From ZC4RG30 sp964396335 (GTDB lineage Bacteria; Pseudomonadota; Gammaproteobacteria; Steroidobacterales; Steroidobacteraceae): a stretch of 9,561 bases of DNA. Shown in pieces: positions 1-7,380 of this stretch (positions within the stretch are counted from its first letter, which is position 1; every line of letters begins with the position of its first letter). The stretch covers positions 1 through 9,561 of the forward strand of contig CAYNEX010000105.1 of NCBI GenBank assembly GCA_964396335.1, given 5' to 3'. Under the pieces are notes generated by a model. It did not search any database. It was not told where the DNA came from and worked only from the letters and a program-made list of their open reading frames with translations. The position numbers and the translations under genes are program-made.

Positions 1-673
1 CCCACCACCAGCGACCGGCGCGGCTGTCCTCGCCCGGCTCCACCGCGCGCGTGCAAGGCGCGCAGCCGATGCTGGGGAAGCCCTTGTCGTGCAGCGGGTT
101 GTAGGGCAGGCGACGCGACTTGATGTAGTGCCAGACCTCCTCGTGGGTCCACTCGAGGATGGGGCTGATCTTCATGATGCCGCCGTTGGCCTCGTCCTTC
201 TCCACCGGCTGCGCCAGCGCGCGTGTCTTCGACTGCTCGCGGCGCACGCCGGTCACCCAGGCGCCGGCGCCGGCGATCGCGCGCTTGAAGGGCTCGATCT
301 TGCGCACGCCGCAGCAGCCCTGGCGGGCCTCGACGCTGTTGAAGAAGCCGTTGATGCCATTGGCGGACACCCAGGCCTGCAGCGCCTCCGGGTTCGGGTA
401 GAACACCTGCATGCGCTTGCCATAACGGCGCTCGAGGCGCTCGATCAGGTTCAGCGTCTCCTCGTGCAGGCGGCCGGTGTCGAGCGTGAAGATCTCGATC
501 TGCGGCACGCGGGTCCAGATCAGGTCGGTGAGCACCAGGGATTCGGCCCCCAGGCTGCTGGAATAGACGACGCGGCCATAGTCGCGGACGGCGGCCTGCA
601 ACTGGGCCACGGTGGCCTCGATCTTGGGGGCGAGGCCGGCTTCAAGTTCGGAATTGCTGGACATGGGATGCAT
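1..673 (-). CDS. cysH: CysH, iron-sulfur-type adenylylsulfate (APS/PAPS) reductase, 3' end off window
   Basis: Reduces activated sulfate (APS, possibly also PAPS) to sulfite with thioredoxin as donor, in cytoplasmic sulfate assimilation. The minus strand is open from ATG 673-671 to the window edge (224 codons). It shows the PP-loop start VVYSSSLGAESLVL, then TLDTGRLHEET, a Cys pair at residues 120-121 (GCCGVRK), VTGVRREQS, and SIGCAPC with Cys 204 and 207 leading into GRWWW. The CC plus CxxC set binds a [4Fe-4S] cluster in assimilatory APS reductases and is absent from the E. coli-type PAPS reductase. The C-terminal catalytic ECGLH motif would lie just beyond the edge, so its absence is not evidence of decay. 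The start may be 673 (GAAGGGG 9 bases upstream) or the in-frame ATG 664-662. It is divergent from hemB. Family call firm; APS versus PAPS preference is inferred from the cysteines. Confidence 0.93.
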   Translation of the reverse strand, partial: MHPMSSNSELEAGLAPKIEATVAQLQAAVRDYGRVVYSSSLGAESLVLTDLIWTRVPQIEIFTLDTGRLHEETLNLIERLERRYGKRMQVFYPNPEALQAWVSANGINGFFNSVEARQGCCGVRKIEPFKRAIAGAGAWVTGVRREQSKTRALAQPVEKDEANGGIMKISPILEWTHEEVWHYIKSRRLPYNPLHDKGFPSIGCAPCTRAVEPGEDSRAGRWWW

Positions 674-801
674 TGTCACCCATCCCCTTCATAACATTGG
701 ACTATCAGGCCCGCGCCCCACGCATAAGGCGGGTTATTTATGGCAGGATGCCGGGATCGGCGCCGGCCCCATGCCGCGCTGCACCATCCGCAGGACCCAG
801 C
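674..801. promoter_or_regulatory. divergent cysH / hemB intergenic region
   Basis: These 128 bases separate divergent cysH and hemB, so promoters for both must lie here or inside the coding ends. The stretch is locally A+T-richer than its surroundings at 690-705 and 733-742. The best plus-strand guess is TTGGAC at 697-702 and CATAAG at 723-728, but the 20-base spacer is too long for a good sigma-70 site. No clear CysB site or other operator could be recognised. The cysH ribosome site (minus strand, GAAGGGG) lies at 684-690, and the hemB site (AGGA) at 792-795. Confidence 0.35.
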
Positions 802-1776
<975 letters not shown>

Positions 1777-1779
1777 GAC

Positions 1780-3042
1780 ATGGGTTACTCCGATTCGCTG
1801 ATCGAGCGCGCGCGGCGCGTTTCTCCCGGTGGCGTGCATTCGCCGGTGCGTGCGTTCAAGGGCGTGGGCGGCACGCCCCGCTTCATGGTGGGCGGCACCG
1901 GCGCGATGATCCGCGACGTCGACGGGCGCGACCTGATCGACTTCTGCATGGCCTTCGGGCCGCTGATCCTCGGCCACAACAACCAGCCCGTGCAGCAGGC
2001 GGCCATCGAAGCCATCCGCCGCGGCTGGAGCCTCGGTACTGCCGAGCCCTACTCGCTGAAGCTGGCCGAGTTCATCACCGCACGCATCCCGTGGGTGCAG
2101 AGCATCCGGTTCGTGAACTCCGGCACCGAGGCGGTGATGTCGGCGCTGCGCGTGGCGCGCGGGGCGACCAAACGCGAAGTGATCCTGAAGTTCGACGGCT
2201 GCTACCACGGCCATGCCGATGCGATGCTGATCCGTTCGGGTTCGGGCCTCGCCGAGGCCACCGAGCCGGACAGCGCGGGCCTCAACCGCGGCGTGCTCGA
2301 TGGCACGCTGGTCGCGCAGCTGGATGATGAAGCCGGCCTCGAGGCCGTGTTTGCAAAGCACGGGCACGAGATCGCCGCCGCCATCATCGAGCCGCTGCCG
2401 GCCAACTACGGCCTGCTGCCGCAGCGGCTGGAATTCCTGCGGCATCTCGAAAAGCTCTGCCGCAAGCATGGCGCGCTGCTGATCCTCGATGAGGTGATCA
2501 GTGGTTTCCGCCTCGGCTTCGGCGGCTTCGCCGGCGTGCATGGTTTTGAACCGGACCTGGTCACCTATGGCAAGGTCATCGGCGGTGGCTTCCCCGTCGG
2601 TGCCTACGGCGGCAAGCGGGAATACATGGACCTGGTGGCGCCGGTGGGCCCGGTATACCAGGCCGGCACGCTGTCGGCGAACCCGGTGGCGATGTGCGCG
2701 GGCCTGGCGACGCTGGAGCAGCTCGCCGACGGCAGCGTGTACCAGCAGCTCGAGACGCTGGGACAGTACCTGGACGAGCAGGTCGGCACCATTCCCGGTG
2801 TCACCGTGCAGCGCGTGGGTTCGCTGTTCTGGCCCATCCTCGCCGACAAGGCCGGTCCGATCCGCAGCCTGACGGCGCTGAAGGCCGTGCAGGCGAAGCC
2901 CTTCGGACCGGTGTTCCACAAGCTGCTGGACGCGGGCATCTACCTGGCGCCCAGCGCGTTCGAGGTGGGATTCCTGTCGGCAGCGCACAACCGCGACCAC
3001 GTGGAGACGCTGGCGCGCGAACTGCGCGCTGCGATGGCGTGA
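1780..3042 (+). CDS. hemL: HemL, glutamate-1-semialdehyde 2,1-aminomutase
   Basis: PLP enzyme of fold type I that converts glutamate-1-semialdehyde to 5-aminolevulinate, the last step of the C5 pathway and the supplier of HemB's substrate. At 420 residues it matches the family (about 425). Visible signatures are SPGGVHSPVRAF near the N-terminus, NSGTEAVMSALR (113-124) for cofactor phosphate, CYHGHAD (141-147), DEVISGFR (237-244) with the Asp that pairs with the pyridine nitrogen, and the Schiff-base Lys265 in TYGKVIGGGFPVGAYGGK, followed by GPVYQAGTLSANP. The segment EPLPANYGLLPQ (204-215) replaces the EPIVGN-type wording of the E. coli enzyme, suggesting another clade of the family. The ATG lies 3 bases after the hemB stop. 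A related aminotransferase with another substrate is possible but less likely given the hemB neighbour and the conserved GSAM landmarks. Confidence 0.88.
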   Translation: MGYSDSLIERARRVSPGGVHSPVRAFKGVGGTPRFMVGGTGAMIRDVDGRDLIDFCMAFGPLILGHNNQPVQQAAIEAIRRGWSLGTAEPYSLKLAEFITARIPWVQSIRFVNSGTEAVMSALRVARGATKREVILKFDGCYHGHADAMLIRSGSGLAEATEPDSAGLNRGVLDGTLVAQLDDEAGLEAVFAKHGHEIAAAIIEPLPANYGLLPQRLEFLRHLEKLCRKHGALLILDEVISGFRLGFGGFAGVHGFEPDLVTYGKVIGGGFPVGAYGGKREYMDLVAPVGPVYQAGTLSANPVAMCAGLATLEQLADGSVYQQLETLGQYLDEQVGTIPGVTVQRVGSLFWPILADKAGPIRSLTALKAVQAKPFGPVFHKLLDAGIYLAPSAFEVGFLSAAHNRDHVETLARELRAAMA

Positions 3043-3062
3043 CTGCGCGCGGCAGGGACGCC

Positions 3063-4019
3063 ATGCAGCGGCTTTCGACCCGGGATGTGCCGGCGCGCCA
3101 GCGCCTGGCCTATGTGCATGACTTCATCGCCCGCAACTGGGCGGGCATGCACTTCGATCCGCTGGAATCGGACCTGCAGGTGGACATCTCGGTGTTCACC
3201 CTGCCCGATGGCGTGGCGCTGGCGCGCGCCCGCTATCCGGCCTTTGTCGCGCGCCGCTCGCGCGACCTGCTGCGCGACGGCCGTGACAACTACATGCTCG
3301 GCATCCTCTCCGAGGACCATGATGTATCGGTGGAAGGCCGCAAGGCCTTCACCGTGCGTGCCGGCGACCTGATCCTGCTGAACGAGGCCACCTGGTTCGA
3401 GATGCGCCATGCGCGCGCCTCGTCGGTGGACGTGATCTCGCTGGCCAGCCGCGAGATCACGCAGCGCCTGCCGCGGCTGGCGCTGCAGCCCTGCTTCCAC
3501 ATCCCGCGCGCCGCGCAGGGCGCGGAGCTGCTGGCCGGTTATGCCAACCTGCTGCGCCACACCCCGCCACAGGGCGAGGCGGCGCGCATGGCGGCGCGCC
3601 ACATCCATGACCTGGTGGCCACGGTGCTCGAAGATTCTGCCGGGCACGCCGGGGAACGTGCCGCCAGCAGCATTCGTACTGCACGGCTCGAACTGGCGCG
3701 TCAGGACATCCGGCGGCATGCGCATGATGCGGAGCTGGACGTTCACGCGGTGGCGCGGCGCCAGGGCGTGAGCGCGCGTTACATCCAGGGCCTGTTCGAG
3801 CAGGACGGCACCACCTTCACGCAGTTCCTGCGCGACACGCGGCTGGAGCTCGCGTGGCAATGCCTCGCCAATGCCGATGACGCACGCAGCATTGCCACCC
3901 TCGCCTTCGAATGCGGCTTCACCGACCTGTCGCATTTCAATCGCAGCTTCCGTCGTCGTTATGGCGTGACGCCTTCCGACGTACGCGCGCAGGCGCTGCT
4001 GCGCCGGCGCCGCAACTAG
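3063..4019 (+). CDS. AraC-family transcriptional regulator
   Basis: Predicted DNA-binding transcription factor of 318 residues. The C-terminal part, about 225-310, is a double helix-turn-helix of the AraC/XylS type: LDVHAVARRQGVSARYIQGL forms the first motif and IATLAFECGFTDLSHFNRSF the second, ending in the familiar RRRYGVTPSDVR. The N-terminal part, about 20-190, resembles the AraC_binding_2 sensor region (for example FTVRAGDLILLN, as in a small beta-barrel), which in relatives binds an effector or mediates dimerisation. The start at 3063 has AGGG 6 bases upstream, and the gene follows hemL by only 20 bp, so read-through from hemBL is likely. Its target and ligand cannot be told from sequence. 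It could control the preceding hem genes, the following lipoprotein gene or distant genes. Family call firm, role unknown. Confidence 0.9.
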   Translation: MQRLSTRDVPARQRLAYVHDFIARNWAGMHFDPLESDLQVDISVFTLPDGVALARARYPAFVARRSRDLLRDGRDNYMLGILSEDHDVSVEGRKAFTVRAGDLILLNEATWFEMRHARASSVDVISLASREITQRLPRLALQPCFHIPRAAQGAELLAGYANLLRHTPPQGEAARMAARHIHDLVATVLEDSAGHAGERAASSIRTARLELARQDIRRHAHDAELDVHAVARRQGVSARYIQGLFEQDGTTFTQFLRDTRLELAWQCLANADDARSIATLAFECGFTDLSHFNRSFRRRYGVTPSDVRAQALLRRRRN

Positions 4020-4030
4020 ACCGCCCGCTC

Positions 4031-4054
4031 GCGGCCGGGTTCGTTTCCGGCCGC
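4031..4054 (+). terminator. GC hairpin after the AraC-family gene, possible terminator
   Basis: Perfect 8-bp inverted repeat GCGGCCGG / CCGGCCGC with an 8-base loop GTTCGTTT, starting 11 bases after the regulator's stop codon. The position fits the end of the hemB-hemL-regulator transcript. No T-run follows (ATCCCTT), so it is not a classical intrinsic terminator. It could act with Rho or protect the 3' end. Confidence 0.45.
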
Positions 4055-4107
4055 ATCCCTTCGTTGCCGGCCAAGACGGCAGCGACGTTGGAATTGATCC
4101 TGATGGC

Positions 4108-4123
4108 GCGGGAAATCTCCCGC
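4108..4123. repeat. short inverted repeat upstream of the lipoprotein gene
   Basis: Perfect 6-bp inverted repeat GCGGGA / TCCCGC around AATC, lying 46 bases before the lipoprotein ATG. It could be a leader hairpin, an operator half-site pair or chance in GC-rich DNA. Just upstream, TTGGAA (4088-4093) and GGAAAT (4111-4116) are spaced 17 bases apart, but the -10 element is poor, so no promoter is claimed. Confidence 0.3.
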
Positions 4124-4169
4124 TCCTGGCCCTCCCGGCCCGGTCCCATCCAACAGGAAACGAACCTCG

Positions 4170-5479
4170 ATGACTCCACCTGCTTCCGTCCGCCCCGACG
4201 TGGCCGCGGACCTGAAACCTTCCGTTCAACGGCTCGCGCCGCGGCCGGGCCTCATCGCCGCCGCGCTGCTGGCATTGCTCACCGCCTGCGGCGGATCCGG
4301 CGGGGACGACCCGCCGACACAGGAGCCCGCCACGGCCACGCCCACTCCCGTCGGCGAAGCGCTCGGCCAGGCCGAAATCGTCACCATCGGTGCGGCCGGC
4401 GGCCATTTCGAATCCGCCGACGGCTCACTGAGCATCGACATCCCGGCCGGCGCGCTGGCCGAAGACACGGTGATCCGCATGCAGCGCATCACCAGCCACG
4501 CGCACGGCGCGAAGGGCAATGGCTGGCGCCTCGGCCCCGAAGGCGTCGAGTTCGCCCAGCCGGTGAAGCTGATGTTCTACTACACCAGCGATGACGTGCT
4601 CGGCACGGCGCCCGGATTGCTGCGCATCGCCAGCCAGAACGAACAGGGCTTCTGGGAACTGCACGAGAACGCGCAGCTGGATGAAGACGAAGCCATGCTC
4701 ACCGTCGAGACGCGCCATTTCAGCGACTGGTCGTTGCTCGCGGGCGTGCAGCTGCACCCCGCCGCCGCGACCATCAAGCCCGGCGAGAGCCAGGCATTGC
4801 AGGTGATGCTGTGCGAGCGCGTGTCGCGCGACCAGCTCGCACCGCTGGTGGCCGAATGCCGTCCCAGCCAGGTAGTCAGCCAGCTGACGCGCAACTGGTC
4901 GGTGAACGGCCGGCCCGGTGGTGACGCCACCAACGGCACGGTGACCGTGCAGGAGGATCGTCGCGCGCTGTACACCGCGCCCGCGGTCGCGCCGACTCCG
5001 CCGGCCGTGGCCGTATCCACCGAGTATCGCGGCCTGCAGGGCGAAAGCGTGGTGCTGGTGGCCGACATCCTGGTGCAGTCAGGCATCTGCACACCGCCGG
5101 CGATGGGGCTGCCCTGCTCGTTCGATCTGACCGAGTTCAACCGCAAGGGGCTGCCCTATGACGAGCTGCCGCGCAATGACTGGGAAAACCCGGAATCGGT
5201 CATCTCCGGTCGCCTGACGCTGATGGACTTCGATGGCGACGGCGCCGGCAACTGGACGCTGCGCATCCACTGGGTGGAAGACCGCATGGCCGGTCCGCTG
5301 GAGCAGTTCGAGCAGCTGGGCGGTGAATTCACCAGCGGCGCCAATGGCCAGTTGCACTTCACCGTTGCCGGTGGCGAGCCCTTCAGCGGCCGCATCGAAC
5401 AGGGCAAGGTGACGATCACCGGCTATACGTTCACGACGAAGAACGCCAGTGTGGTGGCGGAACTGAAGTTCGTGCAGCA
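4170..5479 (+). CDS. exported lipoprotein with ZU5-like and Ig-like regions, 3' end lost in assembly gap
   Basis: At least 436 residues are encoded before the N gap. The N-terminus has a 27-residue polar leader with arginines, then LIAAALLALLTAC: a type II signal peptide with lipobox Cys40, followed by Gly/Ser and a Pro/Thr tether (41-62). Residues about 69-190 (IGAAGGHFESADGSLSIDIP, then AGALAEDTVI, LGPEGVEFAQPVKLMFYY and ending HFSDWSLL) resemble the ZU5-like beta module of bacterial surface lipoproteins. Residues about 192-303 resemble an Ig-like strand set (NWSVNG, GTVTV, YTAPAVAPTPPAVAVS). The rest, 304-436, is unrecognised, rich in Gly/Asp and has a Cys307-Cys316 pair that could be a disulfide. 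The start at 4170 has AGGAAA 9 bases upstream. No enzyme motif is seen; an envelope-associated structural or binding role is inferred. The last readable residues are ELKFVQ; the stop is in the gap. Confidence 0.75.
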
Positions 5480-5579
5480 NNNNNNNNNNNNNNNNNNNNN
5501 NNNNNNNNNNNNNNNNNNNNNNNNNNNNNNNNNNNNNNNNNNNNNNNNNNNNNNNNNNNNNNNNNNNNNNNNNNNNNNN
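5480..5579. other. assembly gap of exactly 100 N
   Basis: Exactly 100 undetermined bases, the conventional filler for a join of unknown length. The real distance between the flanks is therefore not known. The gap hides the 3' ends of the converging lipoprotein gene (plus) and GIN-domain gene (minus) and any terminator between them. The open frames that appear to run through it on both strands are not evidence of a fused protein. Confidence 0.98.
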
Positions 5580-6229
5580 GCCGGCGCGCCGCGCACCTTC
5601 ACATTTGACCCGCTAGAGGCCGACCCGGTCACACGATCCGTCGCGGCGAGCGTCACCGAGCTGCCGCTGGAGGCCTGCACTTCGGCATCCACGCAGCGCA
5701 GGTCCTCCGCATCCACCCGCGAACCGCTGGAAGCGGTGATGCGCACCGCGCTGCAGTTGCCGCTGATGTGGAGGTGGCTGCCGGAGGAGCCACGCGCGCG
5801 CACGGCCCTGCCGCGCGTGATGTGGATATCCATCCTGCTCCCCGAGGAGGAATCCACTTCGAAATCATCACCCGGCGACCCACCCTGCACCGTCACCGCC
5901 GACCCGCTCGAGGCGGACAGCCGCCGCAGCGCGGGCGCCTCAACGCGCACGCGATAGTCCGGCCGACGCCCGAACCAGCGCAGCCAGATGCCGGGCGGGC
6001 GGTCGATGTGGAGGACATCACCCTCGACGCGGATGCGCAGGCTGTCGAAATCGCTGCCGTCTGTTTCGGCGACCACGTGATGGCGAGCGCCCAGCGTCAC
6101 ATCCACGGTAATGCCGGTCGCGACGGAGATGGAGCTGAAGTCCCTCGTGTCATAGGTGCGGGAGGCTGCGGCAGCCCCCAGGGGCAGGGCCAGCAGGCAT
6201 GCGGCCAGCATCATCCAGGTCTTCTTCAT
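5580..6229 (-). CDS. exported GIN-domain (DUF2807) protein, 3' end lost in assembly gap
   Basis: The readable part is 216 residues. It opens with a Sec signal peptide (MKKTWMM, then a Leu/Ala core, likely cleavage after AAA near residue 22). The mature start RTYDTRDFSSISVATGITVD, followed by VTLG, is the usual opening of the GIN/DUF2807 family, described as putative autotransporter-adhesin-head-like proteins, whose fold is a right-handed beta-solenoid. After GDVLHI and YRVRVEAPALRRL, the motif SSGS recurs at residues 107, 128, 148, 167, 187 and 205, one per solenoid rung. The start is CAT 6227-6229 on the plus strand, with AAGGGG 8 bases upstream. No catalytic residues are visible; a periplasmic or surface role is inferred, function unknown. 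Two cysteines (159, 179) lie one repeat apart and may form a disulfide. It is convergent with the lipoprotein gene and divergent from the TRAP operon. Confidence 0.82.
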
Positions 6230-6315
6230 GGCGAATCCCCTTCATCCGTGGTGGCAGGGGAACAGTCCCGGGTCCGCTCCAATCCTTACAGTCGCTTCCC
6301 GGCGGCCGCATTGCT

Positions 6316-6344
6316 TTGCCCGCAACCCCAAACCTGCGCACAAT
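6316..6344 (+). promoter_or_regulatory. candidate sigma-70 promoter of the TRAP operon
   Basis: TTGCCC (6316-6321) and CACAAT (6339-6344) are separated by 17 bases, each matching four of six consensus positions. The pair lies 34 bases before the receptor gene's ATG, in the only A+T-richer part of this divergent region. Plausible but not strong. Confidence 0.35.
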
Positions 6345-6366
6345 ACCGCCAATCTTCGAAGAACGA

Positions 6367-6376
6367 CCCCCGGGGG
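6367..6376 (+). promoter_or_regulatory. C5G5 palindrome carrying the ribosome-binding region of the TAXI gene
   Basis: CCCCCGGGGG ends two bases before the ATG at 6379. The G run is the only purine-rich stretch where a Shine-Dalgarno site should be, and it is closer to the start and less AGG-like than usual. Base pairing of this G run with the adjacent or other C runs could lower initiation. Weak evidence that it is regulatory. Confidence 0.25.
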
Positions 6377-6378
6377 AC

Positions 6379-7380
6379 ATGGTGAGACTGTTACGGGCCC
6401 TGCCGGCCCTGCTGGCGTTGGTGCTGGTTGCGGCCTGTGCAGAGCGTGATCCGGGTGCCCCCCTGCAGCGCATCACCGTGGCGACCGGCCCCACCGGCAC
6501 CGCCTACCACCAGATCGGCACCGCATTGAGCACCGTGCTCGAACGCGAGCTCGACCTCGCCTCCACCGCGCGGCCGCATACCGGCTCCTCGCTGTACATC
6601 CCGCAGATGCACCGCGGCGAGTTGCCCTTCGGCCTGAACAATTCCACCGACACCGCCGCCGCCTACCGCGGCCAGCTGGTGTACTCGCGCCCGCTCGACA
6701 ACCTGCGCGCGGTGATGCTGGTGTCGCGCTCGCCGCTGCAGTATTTCGTGCGCGCCGATTCGGGAATCGAGAGCATGGCCGAGCTGCGCGGCAAGCCGGT
6801 GGTCACCAGCTTCCGCGCCAATGTGCCCTTCGACATCATCAATGCCGCCACACTGGCCACCGCCGATCTCGGCCTGGACGATGTGAAGGCCGTGACCGTG
6901 GCCGGTGTGCCCGATGCCATCCGCGCGCTGGTCGAAGGTCGGGTGGTTTCCGCCAGTACATTGCTGGGCATCCCGGCATTCCGCGAAGCCCATGCCACGG
7001 TGCCGGGCGGACTGCGCATCCTGCCGCTGGGCCCGAATGAGGCCGCACTGACCTCGATGCCGGGGTTCGAAGCCGTCGAGGTGTCGACCGGACCCGGCAT
7101 CGAGAGGCCCACGCGCGTGGCGCGCATGGACATCTACCTGAACAGCAGCAAGCTGGTCAGCGCCGATGACGTGTACAAGGTGGTCTCCACCCTGCATCGC
7201 AACTGGGCCGAACTGCAGGAAGCCCTCCCGGCCTTCCGCTCGGTGTCGGCGGACGAGATCGCGCCAGTGAACATCGGCCATCCCTGGCACGAGGGCGCGG
7301 TGCGCTATTTCCGCGAAGCCGGTCTGTGGACCGAGGCACATGAACAGCGCCAGCAGGCGCTGCTGCAGGGATCCCCATGA
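6379..7380 (+). CDS. TAXI-family TRAP transporter solute-binding lipoprotein
   Basis: Extracytoplasmic receptor that captures a substrate and delivers it to the TRAP permease encoded next. The protein has 333 residues. Residues 1-20 (MVRLLRAL, then a Leu/Ala/Val core ending VAAC) form a lipoprotein signal peptide with Cys20, so the receptor is probably tethered rather than freely periplasmic. ITVATGPTGTAYHQIGTAL (32-50) is the family's N-terminal glycine-rich signature. It is followed by GELPFGLNNSTDTAAAYRG (80-98), where TAXI proteins read out substrate binding, and a second lobe with ELRGKPVVTSFRAN and the C-terminal HPWHEGAVRYFREAGLW. The ATG at 6379 is preferred because it puts the hydrophobic stretch at the N-terminus; upstream in-frame codons lack such a pattern. 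Its stop overlaps the permease start (ATGA). Ligand unknown; characterised TAXI receptors bind glutamate or other carboxylates. Confidence 0.88.
   Translation: MVRLLRALPALLALVLVAACAERDPGAPLQRITVATGPTGTAYHQIGTALSTVLERELDLASTARPHTGSSLYIPQMHRGELPFGLNNSTDTAAAYRGQLVYSRPLDNLRAVMLVSRSPLQYFVRADSGIESMAELRGKPVVTSFRANVPFDIINAATLATADLGLDDVKAVTVAGVPDAIRALVEGRVVSASTLLGIPAFREAHATVPGGLRILPLGPNEAALTSMPGFEAVEVSTGPGIERPTRVARMDIYLNSSKLVSADDVYKVVSTLHRNWAELQEALPAFRSVSADEIAPVNIGHPWHEGAVRYFREAGLWTEAHEQRQQALLQGSP

Noticed and set aside
89..694. Plus-strand open frame over the cysH region
   Set aside because: It is the complement of cysH; the minus strand gives a full set of CysH motifs.
697..728. Possible sigma-70 promoter TTGGAC / CATAAG for hemB
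   Set aside because: The spacer is 20 bases and the -10 is mediocre; kept only as a remark in the intergenic entry.
4088..4116. Possible promoter TTGGAA / GGAAAT before the lipoprotein gene
   Set aside because: The -10 hexamer matches only three of six positions and overlaps a GC hairpin.
2940..4406. Minus-strand open frame of 488 codons opposite the AraC-family gene
   Set aside because: No recognisable domain and it spans the intergenic region and parts of three plus-strand genes.
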